Assembly (NCBI GenBank): GCA_016292255.1
Contig: JAEEZZ010000025.1
Coordinates: 1-64,000, forward strand
Origin: Oscillospiraceae bacterium
GTDB lineage: Bacteria; Bacillota; Clostridia; Oscillospirales; Oscillospiraceae
Direction of reading: 5' to 3'
Length of the DNA stretch: 64,000 nucleotides
Positions 29,368 through 39,101 of this stretch are shown here, in pieces (position 1 is the stretch's first letter; each line of letters starts with the position of its first letter). Below the pieces are notes generated by a model. The model saw only the letters and a program-made list of their open reading frames with translations. It had not been told where the DNA came from and made no database searches. A program made the position numbers and the translations under genes.

Positions 29368-30696
29368 TCAGTCCTTTCCTTCCGTCTTTTCGTCATCCAG
29401 GAACACTTTGGGCATGGCGTGCTCCGCCAGCTCGCGCACCACGGCGTCCAGGTCGATGGTGGGCCACTTCCCGGCGGCATAGAGGATCTTGCCCCGCACC
29501 ATGGTCATCACCACGTCGTGGCCGGAGGCCGCGTAGCAGAGCTGAGAGAGCACGTCATGGCAGGGCATGAGATGGGGCTGGGTGAAGTCCAGCAGGATCA
29601 GATCCGCGTCCATGCCGACCTTGAGCATACCGCATTCCTTCTCCCGGCCCTGAGCCCGGGCTCCGCAGACCGTGGCCATCATCAGCGCCGCCTGGGGCGG
29701 CAGGGCCTGGGCGTCGGCGTGGACGTCCTTGGCCATCAGAGAGGCCGCCTTGATCTCTTCAAACAGATCCAGATTGTTGTTGGAGGAAGCGCCGTCGGTG
29801 CCCAGGGCCACGTTCATTCCGGCCTTGACCATGGCGATCACGTCCGCTCTGCCGGAGGCCAGCCTGAGGTTGGACACCGGGCAGTGGACAGCCGTGACCT
29901 TCCGCTTCGCCAGAAGCTGCATATCCTCCGGCTCCAGCCAGACGCAGTGGGCCGCCTGGGCGCGGGCAGTGAACACATGGTGGCAGTCCAGCACCTGGGC
30001 CGGGGTCAGGCCGTACTTCTCCTTGCATTCCTCGTGTTCTTTTTTGGTTTCGGACAGGTGGAGCTGCATCCCAAGCCCCTCGTTGCAGGCGTACTCCCCC
30101 AGGGCATCCCAGAGGTGATAGTTGGAGGTGTACTCCGCGTGGACGGAGGCCTCCGCCTTGATCCGTCCGTTGTCGTAGCCGTCCCACTGCTCCCGCAGCG
30201 CCCGGAGCTCCGCGCACTTGGGATCGGTCTCAAAGTCGAAGTCCTCGGACCAGAGGGTGATGCCCCGGCTGAGGTTGGCCTTGATCCCGCTCTCGGCCAC
30301 AGCCTCTGCGATGGCGCCGCAGTGGTCGTACATATCCGAGACGGAGGTGGTGCCGAAGCGCAGGCACTCGGCAATGGACAGCAGGGTGGCCGCCTTGACC
30401 GCCCGGTCGTCCAGCTTGGCCTCCCGGGGGAAGATGTAGTCAAACAGCCAGGTTTGCAGGTCGTGGCCCTCGCCGTAGCCCCGCAGCAGGCTCATGGGCA
30501 GGTGGGTGTGGCAGTTGATGAGGCCGGGCATCAGCACCATGCCCTCGCCGTTGATGATTTTCGCAGGCTTTTCCTGGGGCGGGTTCTTCCCGATGTAGGA
30601 AATCTTCCCGTCGGTCACGCCCAGAAAGGCAGCGTAGTAAACGTGCATGGCCTCGTCCATGGTGACGAGGGTGACGTTGGAGAATAAGGTATCCAT
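29368..30696 (-). CDS. Amidohydrolase (MTA/SAH deaminase family)
   Basis: MPGLINCHTHLPMSLLRGYGEG, MQLHLSETKKE, HCPVSNLRLASG, LGTDGASSNNNLDLFEEIK. Confidence 0.93.
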   Translation of the reverse strand: MDTLFSNVTLVTMDEAMHVYYAAFLGVTDGKISYIGKNPPQEKPAKIINGEGMVLMPGLINCHTHLPMSLLRGYGEGHDLQTWLFDYIFPREAKLDDRAVKAATLLSIAECLRFGTTSVSDMYDHCGAIAEAVAESGIKANLSRGITLWSEDFDFETDPKCAELRALREQWDGYDNGRIKAEASVHAEYTSNYHLWDALGEYACNEGLGMQLHLSETKKEHEECKEKYGLTPAQVLDCHHVFTARAQAAHCVWLEPEDMQLLAKRKVTAVHCPVSNLRLASGRADVIAMVKAGMNVALGTDGASSNNNLDLFEEIKAASLMAKDVHADAQALPPQAALMMATVCGARAQGREKECGMLKVGMDADLILLDFTQPHLMPCHDVLSQLCYAASGHDVVMTMVRGKILYAAGKWPTIDLDAVVRELAEHAMPKVFLDDEKTEGKD

Positions 30697-30719
30697 AGTG
30701 CTCCTTTCAGTCGCAATGA

Positions 30720-30957
30720 AGTATGCCTTGGGGCATGTGAAGTATCGCCTGTCGGCGCTATGAAGTATCTTCTTCTAAGATATGAAGTATCCGCTTCGCG
30801 TATATTTTTAAAGCAATACAGGTACAGGAGCTAATCTTTCCCTCTGCGTCAAATATGGATCAGCCATACTTCATAAGCGGAGCGTCTTCACGCGGCGCAG
30901 CCGTACTTCATATTTGCGCAAGCAAATACTTCATTTGCGAAGCATCCCTACTCCTTC
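30720..30957. repeat. ORF-less relative of the 4HB-associated micro-hairpin inverted arrays
   Basis: ATGAAGTAT units with self-complementary spacers (ATGCC-TTGG-GGCAT, TATCTT-CTTCT-AAGATA); after ~75 nt of non-repeat sequence, inverted units (ATACTTCAT, GTACTTCATATTTGCGCAAGCAAATACTTCAT). Confidence 0.85.
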
Positions 30958-31871
30958 GGCAGGAACTCTTCCTTCAGCAGGGAGGTCTCCGGGACGTAGT
31001 CCAGATCCAGGGGATCGAAGGACTCCAGGCCCTCCAGGACGAAGTCCACCAGCTTGGGCTGGGGGTGCTCCTCCAGCTTCAGCAGCATGGGCTCGGCGAT
31101 GCTCCGGAAGGCCGCCACCTCGTAGCCCAGGGAGGTATCGATGGCGTAGTGGGCCGTGCTCTTGAAGGGAGAGATGTACTTTCTTTCGCCCAGACGGACG
31201 TTCCGCCACATCCCCAGGGTCTCCTCTGCGGAGGCGCCCCGGAAGTAGTAATCCCGGACGATCCGGCGCAGCAGCCGCATCCAGACCCGGTCAAAGACCT
31301 CCACGTCCTCCTCGTAGATCGAGGACGCGGGGGACACGAACAGACGGGTGGCCTCCGGGTTCTTGCCGGTGAACATGGGGTTCAGGCCGTGGATGCCCTC
31401 GAAGATGACCACCTCCTGATCGTGGAGCTGGATGGTGCGGTACTTCTCCGGCACCTGATCCTGGATCTGGAAGTCAAAATAGGGAACTACGATCTCCCCG
31501 CCCTTATCCAGGGCCTCCAGGTGCTGGCCGATCAGCGCGATGTCCAGGCCCTCGGGGGCCTCCAGATCCGGCTCGCCGTCCTTGGTCTTGGGGAAGTCCG
31601 GCTCGTTCTTGGAGCGGTAGTAGTCGTCCAGGGAGATCATATGGGTGAAGACGCCCCGATCCGCCAGGGCCTGCCGCAGGCGGGAGGCCGTAGTGGTCTT
31701 GCCCGAGGAGGAGGGGCCCGCCAGCAGGACGACCCGGCTCCGGTTCAGACGGCTCACTACCGTATCGGCGGCGGCGTTGACCCGGTTGTCGTAGAGGTTG
31801 TCGCACTTGGTCACGTAGGCCTTGGGGTTGGTGCGGATGGCGGTATTGATATCATTCAGTTCAATTCGCAT
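30948..31871 (-). CDS. Nucleoside (uridine) kinase family protein
   Basis: VVLLAGPSSSGKTTTASRLRQAL, MISLDDYYRSK, VVIFEGIHGLNP. Confidence 0.9.
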   Translation of the reverse strand: MRIELNDINTAIRTNPKAYVTKCDNLYDNRVNAAADTVVSRLNRSRVVLLAGPSSSGKTTTASRLRQALADRGVFTHMISLDDYYRSKNEPDFPKTKDGEPDLEAPEGLDIALIGQHLEALDKGGEIVVPYFDFQIQDQVPEKYRTIQLHDQEVVIFEGIHGLNPMFTGKNPEATRLFVSPASSIYEEDVEVFDRVWMRLLRRIVRDYYFRGASAEETLGMWRNVRLGERKYISPFKSTAHYAIDTSLGYEVAAFRSIAEPMLLKLEEHPQPKLVDFVLEGLESFDPLDLDYVPETSLLKEEFLPKE

Positions 31872-31896
31872 AATGATAACTCCTTTTCTCTTGAGT

Positions 31897-33384
31897 CTAT
31901 GGGTTTAATCGATTTATTATACCCGCTTTTCCGTCGCTTGTCAATTCTTCCAGCAGCGCCGTTTTTTCCTGCAGCAGGGCTTCGATCCGCTCCACGTATT
32001 GCTTGGGGTACTTGGGATTGCACTGGCGTTCCAGCCGGTGATCCGGCAGCAGCCGCTTGCTGACGGCCCCGCCCCCCAGGGCCAGGATGTCGGTGAGCTC
32101 CTCCATCATATAGATGTTGTACAGGCACAGATCCCCGTCCCGGCACCAGCCCACGTTTTCCAGGCTGCCGGTCATATACTTCTGCCGGTAGAGGTAGTAG
32201 GGGGCGTAGCCCTTGCCGGAGAGGGTGGCGTTGGCGTGCTCCACCATGGTCTCCACCGCGGCCTGGGGCGGCAGGTCCTCCCTGCGAGAGAAGAGATCCG
32301 CGCCCTTTTTCAGAGCCAGGGTGTGGACGGTGACGTTGGAGGGATTCAGGGCCAGGACCCGATCCAGGGATCGGGCGAAGCCCGCGGGATCGTCTCCGGG
32401 CAGGCCCGCGATCAGATCCATGTTGATGCTGGTGAAGCCCGCTCCGACCGCCTGGGCGTAGGCCCGCTCCACGTCGGCTGCGGTGTGGGGCCGGCCTACG
32501 GCCCGGAGCACGGCGTCGTTCATGGTCTGAGGGTTGATGCTGACCCGGTTGGCCCCCAGATCCCGGATCACCGCCAGCTTCTCCGTGTCGATGGTGTCGG
32601 GCCGCCCGGCCTCCACTGTGTATTCCATCAGACGGGACAGGTCAAAATGCCGGTTGACCGTCTCCATCAGCAGGCGCATCTGCTCTGCGGACAGGGTGGT
32701 GGGGGTGCCGCCGCCGATGTAGAGGGTGCGGAGGCTCAGCCCCGCCCGCTTCATCCCGGCTCCCACGGTCTCGATCTCCCGGAGCAGGCAGTCCAGATAA
32801 GGCGTCAGCAGCTTCCCCGCGCTGCCCTCGGTCTGGCTCACGAAGGAGCAGTAGCTGCAGCGGGTGGGGCAGAAGGGGATGCCGATGTAGACGGAGACGT
32901 CGGAAGGGATCAGCCGCCGGACGGCCTCCAGGGAGGCCAGGCTGGCCCGGACGCAGAGCTGCCGCCGGGCCGGGGTGACGAAGAAGCTCTGATCCAGCAG
33001 CCGGTCGGCGCTCTCCGCCGTGCCCCCCTCCAGCAGATGGCGGGTGGTGAGCTTGGTGGGGCGGACGCCGGACAGGGCCCCCCAGGGAGGCGCGGCGGGA
33101 AGCTGGGGCAGGGCCGCCAGATAGTAGGCCCGCTGCAAAATGCGGCGGCGCAGGGCGTAACTCTCCTTCTCCAGCGGCAGGCGCTGGACGCCGTGGGTGG
33201 TCTTCCCGCCCCGGGTGATCCTGGCGGTGGCGGTCAGATATTTCGTTCCGTAGCTGAGCCGGGAGACCGCCCCGTCCCCCCGGAAGGGCTGCTCGCAGAA
33301 CTCCATGGGCTCCTCGGGAAAGAGGCAGAGCTGGAGCTGCTCCAGGGCGTAGCGGTCGCTGTGGCCGGATAGATATAGCTTCAT
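31897..33384 (-). CDS. hemZ: Coproporphyrinogen dehydrogenase HemZ (radical SAM)
   Basis: VYIGIPFCPTRCSYCSFVSQ (CxxxCxxC), LYIGGGTPTTLS, RVSINPQTMND; start MKLYLSGHSDRYALEQLQL. Confidence 0.94.
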   Translation of the reverse strand: MKLYLSGHSDRYALEQLQLCLFPEEPMEFCEQPFRGDGAVSRLSYGTKYLTATARITRGGKTTHGVQRLPLEKESYALRRRILQRAYYLAALPQLPAAPPWGALSGVRPTKLTTRHLLEGGTAESADRLLDQSFFVTPARRQLCVRASLASLEAVRRLIPSDVSVYIGIPFCPTRCSYCSFVSQTEGSAGKLLTPYLDCLLREIETVGAGMKRAGLSLRTLYIGGGTPTTLSAEQMRLLMETVNRHFDLSRLMEYTVEAGRPDTIDTEKLAVIRDLGANRVSINPQTMNDAVLRAVGRPHTAADVERAYAQAVGAGFTSINMDLIAGLPGDDPAGFARSLDRVLALNPSNVTVHTLALKKGADLFSRREDLPPQAAVETMVEHANATLSGKGYAPYYLYRQKYMTGSLENVGWCRDGDLCLYNIYMMEELTDILALGGGAVSKRLLPDHRLERQCNPKYPKQYVERIEALLQEKTALLEELTSDGKAGIINRLNP

Positions 33385-33482
33385 GGCAAAATCATCCTCA
33401 TTGTCAGAAAAACTATTTGGAATAGTATAACACGCAGGCGGGGTCAATGCAAGAAAAACCCTTCTCCGAGGCCAAATTGCCC

Positions 33483-33511
33483 TTGTCAAGCACGGCTTCC
33501 TGGGGTATAAT
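33483..33511 (+). promoter_or_regulatory. Promoter for M3 oligoendopeptidase
   Basis: TTGTCA-17 nt-TATAAT. Confidence 0.65.
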
Positions 33512-33563
33512 ACGGGATAGGGACGAATAAAACACCTATTTTTGTTACGAGAGGAGCGATCCC

Positions 33564-35267
33564 ATGAAATTTTCCGAAATGAAATACACCCGCCCCGACC
33601 CGAAGACTGTCATCGCCGAGATGCAGGCCTTCACCCAGCGGCTCAAGGACGCCAAGAGCTACGCCGAGGCCCGCGGCGTCTTCCTGGAAGAGGAGGAATG
33701 GAACAAGCACCCGGAGACCATGGGCACCCTGGCCTACGTCCGCCACTCCATCGACACCCGGGATCAGTTCTACGACAAGGAGATCGAGTTCTGGGACGAG
33801 ATCGGCCCGGAGCTGGAGGAATACCAGCAGGAATGGCTGGCGGCTCTGGTGGACTCTCCCTTCCGCAAGGACTTCGAGGCCGAGTACGGCGACCTGCTCT
33901 TCGTCAACGCGGAGATCGACCGGAAGACCTTCTCCCCGGAGATCATTTCCGAGCTGCAAAAGGAAAACGAGCTGACCACCGAGTACGGCAAGCTGATTGC
34001 CTCCGCCCAGATCCCCTTTGAGGGAGGGGTCTACACCCTGTCCCAGATGAGCCCTTTCAAGACCTGCGCCGACGATGCGAAGCGTCTGGCCGCCTGGAAA
34101 GCCGACGGCCAATGGTACAAGGACAACCAGCCCCGGCTGGATTCCCTTTACGACGAGCTGGTCCATCTCCGGGACGCCATGGGCCGGAAGCTGGGCTTTG
34201 ACGGCTACACGCAGCTGGGCTACTACCGGATGGAGCGCAACTGCTACGGCAAGGAGGACGTGGAGAAGTTCCGCGCCGCGGTGCAGAAGTACCTGGTGCC
34301 CGTGGCGGACTCCGTGATGCGGGCGCAGGCCAAGCGCCTGGGCAAGTCCTACCCCCTGTCCTTCGCGGACGCCGCTCTGGACTTCCGCAGCGGCAATCCC
34401 CGTCCCGCCGGCACCCCGGAGGACATTCTGAACCAGGGCCAGAAATTCTATGACGCCCTCTCCCCCGAGACCAGCGAGTTCTTCCGGGCCATGCGGGAAA
34501 ACGAGCTGATGGATGTGCTCTCCACCGAGGGCAAGGAGGGCGGCGGCTACCAGACGGAGCTGCCTCTGTACCAGGTCCCCTTCATCTTCGCCAACTTCAA
34601 CGGCACCCAGCACGACGTGGAGGTGGTCACCCACGAGGCGGGCCACGCCTTTGAATACTGGATGAACCGCACCCGGATCCCCACCGAGTATTCCTGCCCC
34701 AGCGCGGAGGCCTGCGAGGTCCACTCCATGAGCATGGAGTTCTTCGGCTGGCAGAACGCCGAGGGCTTCTTCGGCCCCGACGCCCGGAAATTCCTGTACA
34801 GCCATCTGGCAGGCGCCATCACCTTCATCCCCTACGGCACCATGGTGGATCACTTCCAGCACATTGTCTACGAAAAGCCGGAGCTGAGCCCCGCCCAGCG
34901 CCACGCGGAATGGAAGCGGCTCCTGGGGATCTATATGCCCTGGATGAAGCTGGACGGGGAGATCCCCTTCTACGCCGAGGGCGAGGGCTGGCAGCGGCAG
35001 GCCCACATCTACGAAACCCCCTTCTACTACATCGACTACTGTCTGGCCCAGACCGTGGCCCTGGAGATCTGGGCCATGATCCAGAAGGATCCCAAGGACG
35101 CCTGGAAGCACTACATGGCCTACACCGTCCAGGGCGGCAGCCACACCTTCGTGGATCTGCTGAAAAACGCCGATCTCAAGACGCCCTTCGACGAGGTCTG
35201 CCTGCGGGAGGTCTGCGAGACTGCCACCAAGTGGCTGGCGGACTTCGATCTGACCGGGATCGAATAA
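33564..35267 (+). CDS. M3 family oligoendopeptidase
   Basis: VVTHEAGHAFEYWMN (HExxH) and GYTQLGYYRMERNCY; QKFYDALSPET. Confidence 0.95.
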   Translation: MKFSEMKYTRPDPKTVIAEMQAFTQRLKDAKSYAEARGVFLEEEEWNKHPETMGTLAYVRHSIDTRDQFYDKEIEFWDEIGPELEEYQQEWLAALVDSPFRKDFEAEYGDLLFVNAEIDRKTFSPEIISELQKENELTTEYGKLIASAQIPFEGGVYTLSQMSPFKTCADDAKRLAAWKADGQWYKDNQPRLDSLYDELVHLRDAMGRKLGFDGYTQLGYYRMERNCYGKEDVEKFRAAVQKYLVPVADSVMRAQAKRLGKSYPLSFADAALDFRSGNPRPAGTPEDILNQGQKFYDALSPETSEFFRAMRENELMDVLSTEGKEGGGYQTELPLYQVPFIFANFNGTQHDVEVVTHEAGHAFEYWMNRTRIPTEYSCPSAEACEVHSMSMEFFGWQNAEGFFGPDARKFLYSHLAGAITFIPYGTMVDHFQHIVYEKPELSPAQRHAEWKRLLGIYMPWMKLDGEIPFYAEGEGWQRQAHIYETPFYYIDYCLAQTVALEIWAMIQKDPKDAWKHYMAYTVQGGSHTFVDLLKNADLKTPFDEVCLREVCETATKWLADFDLTGIE

Positions 35268-35274
35268 GCAGAAA

Positions 35275-35312
35275 AGAACGGATTTCTCGCTGCGCTCGAA
35301 ATGACGGGCGGG
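35275..35312. repeat. Intergenic repeat of the TTTCTCGCTGCGCTCGAAATGAC type
   Basis: GAACGGATTTCTCGCTGCGCTCGAAATGACGGG between M3 peptidase and polymerase genes. Confidence 0.5.
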
Positions 35313-35358
35313 GCAGCTTGAATTGACAGGCGGGTACTCCGTGGAAAGGAGGCGCAGG

Positions 35359-36867
35359 ATGGATCCGCAAAAGCAATATCTTGCCATTGATCTCAAATCC
35401 TTCTACGCCTCCGTGGAGTGCGTGGAGCGGGGGCTGGATCCCCTGAACACGGCGCTGGTGGTGGCGGACGAGAGCCGCACGGACAAGACCATCTGCCTGG
35501 CGGTGTCCCCCGCCCTCAAGGCCTACGGGATCCCCGGGCGGCCCCGGCTGTTCGAGGTCAAGCGCACCCTGGAGCAGGTGAACGCCCGCCGTCTTTCCGC
35601 TGCGCCGGGGCGGGCCTTCACCGGGGCCTCCGCCCTGGCGGACGAGCTGCGGGCCAACCCCGCTCTGAAGCTGGAGCCCATCATCGCCCCGCCCCGGATG
35701 GCCCGCTATATGGACGCCAGCGCGGGGATCTACCAGACCTATCTGAACTACGTGGCCCCGGAGGACGTCCACGTCTATTCCATCGACGAGGTCTTCATCG
35801 ACGTGACGGCCTACCTGCGGACCTACGGCTGCAGCGCCCGGGAGCTGGCCATGCGGATGATCCGGGACGTGCTGGCCCGGACGGGGATCACCGCCACCGC
35901 AGGCATCGGCACCAATCTCTACCTGTGCAAGATCGCCATGGACATCGTGGCAAAAAAAATGCCCCCGGACAAGGACGGGGTGCGGATCGCAGAGCTGGAC
36001 GAGCGGAGCTACCGGGAGCAGCTCTGGGAGCACCGGCCCCTGACGGATTTCTGGCGGGTGGGCCGGGGCATCGCCCGGAAGCTGGCCGCCAACGGCATCA
36101 CCACCATGGGCGACATCGCCCGCTGCTCCCTGGGCACAGACCGGGATCGCTGGAACGAGGAGCTGCTGTTCAAGCTCTTCGGCGTCAACGCGGAGTTGCT
36201 GATCGACCACGCCTGGGGCGTGGAGCCCTGCACCATGGCGGACATCAAGGCCTACCGCTCCGAGGAAAACTCCCTGTCTGTGGGCCAGGTGCTGACCCGG
36301 CCCTACCGCTTCGAGGAGGCCGGGATCATCGTCCGGGAGATGGCGGACTCCCTGGTGCTGGATCTGGTGAAAAAGGGCCTGGCCACCGATCAGATCGTGC
36401 TGTCGGTGGGCTACGACGTGGAGAACCTGGCCCCGTCGGCGGGAGCGGCGCCCTTTGCGGGCAAGGTGGAGCGGGACGGCTACGGGCGCTTCATGCCCCG
36501 GGGCGCCCACGGCTCCCAGAACCTGGGCGGCCACACCGCCTCCACCCGGCAGATCACCCAGGCCGCGGCAGCCCTCTTTGCCCGGATCGCGGATCCGGCT
36601 CTGACGGTGCGGCGGCTCACCATCGCGGCGAACCATGTGCGCCCGGAGCGGGAGCTGGAAGCGGAGCCCCGGCAGCTGAGCCTGTTCTCCGGCCAGGAGG
36701 CCGACGAGGCGCGGGAGGAAGCGGCGGCCAAGGAGCGCCGCCAACAGGAGGCCATTCTTGCCATTCGGGAGAAGTTCGGCAAAAACGCCGTCTTCAAGGG
36801 TATGGATCTCCAGGAGGCCGCTACCGCCCGGGCGCGGAATGAACAGGTAGGCGGGCACAAGGCCTGA
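35359..36867 (+). CDS. Y-family DNA polymerase (DinB/UmuC-like)
   Basis: YLAIDLKSFYASVECVERGLDP, VYSIDEVFIDVT, TATAGIGTNLYLCKIAMDIVAKK. Confidence 0.95.
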   Translation: MDPQKQYLAIDLKSFYASVECVERGLDPLNTALVVADESRTDKTICLAVSPALKAYGIPGRPRLFEVKRTLEQVNARRLSAAPGRAFTGASALADELRANPALKLEPIIAPPRMARYMDASAGIYQTYLNYVAPEDVHVYSIDEVFIDVTAYLRTYGCSARELAMRMIRDVLARTGITATAGIGTNLYLCKIAMDIVAKKMPPDKDGVRIAELDERSYREQLWEHRPLTDFWRVGRGIARKLAANGITTMGDIARCSLGTDRDRWNEELLFKLFGVNAELLIDHAWGVEPCTMADIKAYRSEENSLSVGQVLTRPYRFEEAGIIVREMADSLVLDLVKKGLATDQIVLSVGYDVENLAPSAGAAPFAGKVERDGYGRFMPRGAHGSQNLGGHTASTRQITQAAAALFARIADPALTVRRLTIAANHVRPERELEAEPRQLSLFSGQEADEAREEAAAKERRQQEAILAIREKFGKNAVFKGMDLQEAATARARNEQVGGHKA

Positions 36868-36885
36868 GCCGACGGCTCTGGCCTT

Positions 36886-36950
36886 GGGAATGCAAAATGC
36901 ATAATGCATAATGCAAAATTAAGCTGTTCTCAAATTGCCACTTGAAGCAG
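36886..36950. repeat. Degenerate half copy of an SSR-armed repeat
   Basis: AATGCAAA ATGCAT AATGCAT AATGCAAA arm followed by CTGTTCTCAAATTGCCACTTGAAGCAG, resembling the 26-bp core; right arm not present. Confidence 0.65.
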
Positions 36951-36983
36951 AAAGAATAGGCTGTCCCGATGATTTGGGAGAGC

Positions 36984-37187
36984 CTATTCTTCTTTTTCAT
37001 ACCGCAGAATGTCGGAAACCTGGCAATCCAAGGCGGCACAGAGCGCATCCAGGGTTTTTGTCGTCATAGGCATTCCCTTACGGATACGGTGAATCGTATT
37101 GGCTGAAAAGCCCAGCTTATAAATCAGATGGTACTCTGTCAGTCCTTTTCGATACAGCGTTTCATAAAAAGGCCGGTAGCTGATCAA
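36984..37187 (-). CDS. Small XRE/Cro-type HTH regulator
   Basis: HLIYKLGFSANTIHRIRKGMPMTTKTLDALCAALDCQVSDILRYE. Confidence 0.88.
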   Translation of the reverse strand: MISYRPFYETLYRKGLTEYHLIYKLGFSANTIHRIRKGMPMTTKTLDALCAALDCQVSDILRYEKEE

Positions 37188-37312
37188 TTTGCATCACCGA
37201 GAAAAGTGTACCACATTCTCCCCCTTGACTACGCCTAATATATTGACTATAACGCAACCCTCCCTGTGATTTGCAATTGCCCATCCGCCTTTTGAGAGGG
37301 AGAAAACCCGCG

Positions 37313-37347
37313 TGCAGCATCGTTGCACGCGGGTTTATAATCATTAT
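37313..37347 (-). terminator. Terminator after RNase Y gene
   Basis: AACCCGCGTGCA-N7-TGCACGCGGGTT with T-tract on the minus strand. Confidence 0.8.
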
Positions 37348-38891
37348 TTGGCGTAATCTACGGCCTTGGTCTCGCGGATCAGGTTGATCTTGATCTGGCC
37401 GGGGTATTCCAGCTCGGCTTCGATCTTCTTGGCGATATCGTGGGCCAGCAGGATCATGTTGTCCTCGGACACGTCCTCGGGGCGAACCATGATACGAACC
37501 TCGCGGCCGGCCTGGATGGCGTAGGCCTTCTCCACGCCGGGGAAGGAACCGGTGAGCTCCTCCAGCTTCTCCAGACGGCGGACGTAGTTCTCCACGTTCT
37601 CGCGGCGGGCGCCGGGACGGGCTGCGGAAATGGCGTCGGCGGCCTGCACCAGGCAGGCGACGATGGTCTTGGCCTCCACGTCGCCGTGGTGGGCCTCGAT
37701 GGCATGGATGACCTCGGGGGATTCCTTATACTTCCGGGCCAGCTCCACGCCCAGCTGGACGTGGCTGCCCTCCATCTCGTGGTCCACGCTCTTGCCCAGG
37801 TCATGCAGCAGACCTGCGCGCTTGGCCAGGGCTACGTCCTCGCCCAGCTCGGAGGCCAGCAGGCCCGCGATGTGGGCCACCTCCATGGAGTGGTTCAGCA
37901 CGTTCTGTCCGTAGGAGGTACGGTACTTCTGGCGGCCCAGAAGCTTGATGAGCTCGGGGTGCAGGCCCTGCACGCCGGTCTCGAACACGGCGCGCTCGCC
38001 CTCCCGCTTGATGGTGGTCTCCACCTCCCGGCGGGCCTTCTCCACCATATCCTCGATGCGGGTGGGATGGATGCGGCCGTCGGCGATCAGCTTCTCCAGG
38101 GCGACCCGGGCGATCTCACGCCGGACGGGGTCGAAGGAGGAGACTGTGATGGCCTCCGGGGTATCGTCGATGATCAGATCGACGCCGGTGATGGTTTCCA
38201 GGGTGCGGATGTTGCGGCCCTCACGGCCGATGATGCGGCCCTTCATCTCGTCGTTGGGCAGGGAGACGACGGAGACGGTGGCTTCCGCCGCGTGGTCGGC
38301 GGCGCAGCGCTGGATGGCGGTGGAGATGATCTCACGGGCAAGCTGGTCGGCGTTGTCCTTGAGCTCGGCCTCAATGTCCTTGAGCTTGACGGCGGCGTCG
38401 TGACGCGCCTCCTGCTCCACGTTCTTGATGATCAGGACCTTGGCTTCCTCCTGGCTCAGGCCGGAGATCTTCTCCAGCATTTCCAGCTGGGACTTCTTGA
38501 TGAGGCTGACCTCCTCCTGCGTAGCGGCCACGGCCTGCTGACGCTTGCGGAGCTCCTCCTCCTTGCGTTCGAAGTTGTCGAGCTTCTTGTCAAGGGACTC
38601 TTCCTTCTGCTGCAAGCGGCGTTCCTGCTTGCTCAGCTCGGTGCGTCGTTCCTTGATCTCCTTTTCGTTTTCTGTACGGGTTTTATGGATTTCCTCCTTG
38701 GCCTCCAGGAGCATTTCACGTTTTTTGCTCTCGCCGGCCTTGATGGCCTCATTATACAGGCGCGTGGCTTCCTCGTCCGCGCTCTTGATTTTTACAATCG
38801 CATCCTTCTTCATTTTGCTGAACACAAGAAGGGTAGCAGCCGCGCCTATGATCAGACCCAGAATGGGCAAAATAACATGCCAAATATCCAT
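37344..38891 (-). CDS. rny: Ribonuclease Y
   Basis: N-terminal TM, coiled coil, [57 protein letters not shown] (KH) and HD domain [19 protein letters not shown]. Confidence 0.97.
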   Translation of the reverse strand: MDIWHVILPILGLIIGAAATLLVFSKMKKDAIVKIKSADEEATRLYNEAIKAGESKKREMLLEAKEEIHKTRTENEKEIKERRTELSKQERRLQQKEESLDKKLDNFERKEEELRKRQQAVAATQEEVSLIKKSQLEMLEKISGLSQEEAKVLIIKNVEQEARHDAAVKLKDIEAELKDNADQLAREIISTAIQRCAADHAAEATVSVVSLPNDEMKGRIIGREGRNIRTLETITGVDLIIDDTPEAITVSSFDPVRREIARVALEKLIADGRIHPTRIEDMVEKARREVETTIKREGERAVFETGVQGLHPELIKLLGRQKYRTSYGQNVLNHSMEVAHIAGLLASELGEDVALAKRAGLLHDLGKSVDHEMEGSHVQLGVELARKYKESPEVIHAIEAHHGDVEAKTIVACLVQAADAISAARPGARRENVENYVRRLEKLEELTGSFPGVEKAYAIQAGREVRIMVRPEDVSEDNMILLAHDIAKKIEAELEYPGQIKINLIRETKAVDYAK

Positions 38892-39101
38892 ATACTCCGC
38901 ACACCTCCTTTCATAATGAATTGGGTATGCCGAGAAAAAGAAATACCCGAACCGGCCCCTCAAACAGCGGTCGGGCACACTAATCCACCGGTTATTTTAC
39001 CGATAAATGGAGCGCTTGTCAAGCATAATTTTATGTCAATCTTGCATTTTTCGTAGATATGCAGTATAGTTATTTATCATAACAGAGAGGGGGGGGCGCC
39101 T

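Noticed and set aside
35275-35312. Extra coding sequence or small RNA after the M3 peptidase
   Set aside because: Sequence resembles a widespread intergenic repeat type; no promoter or start context.
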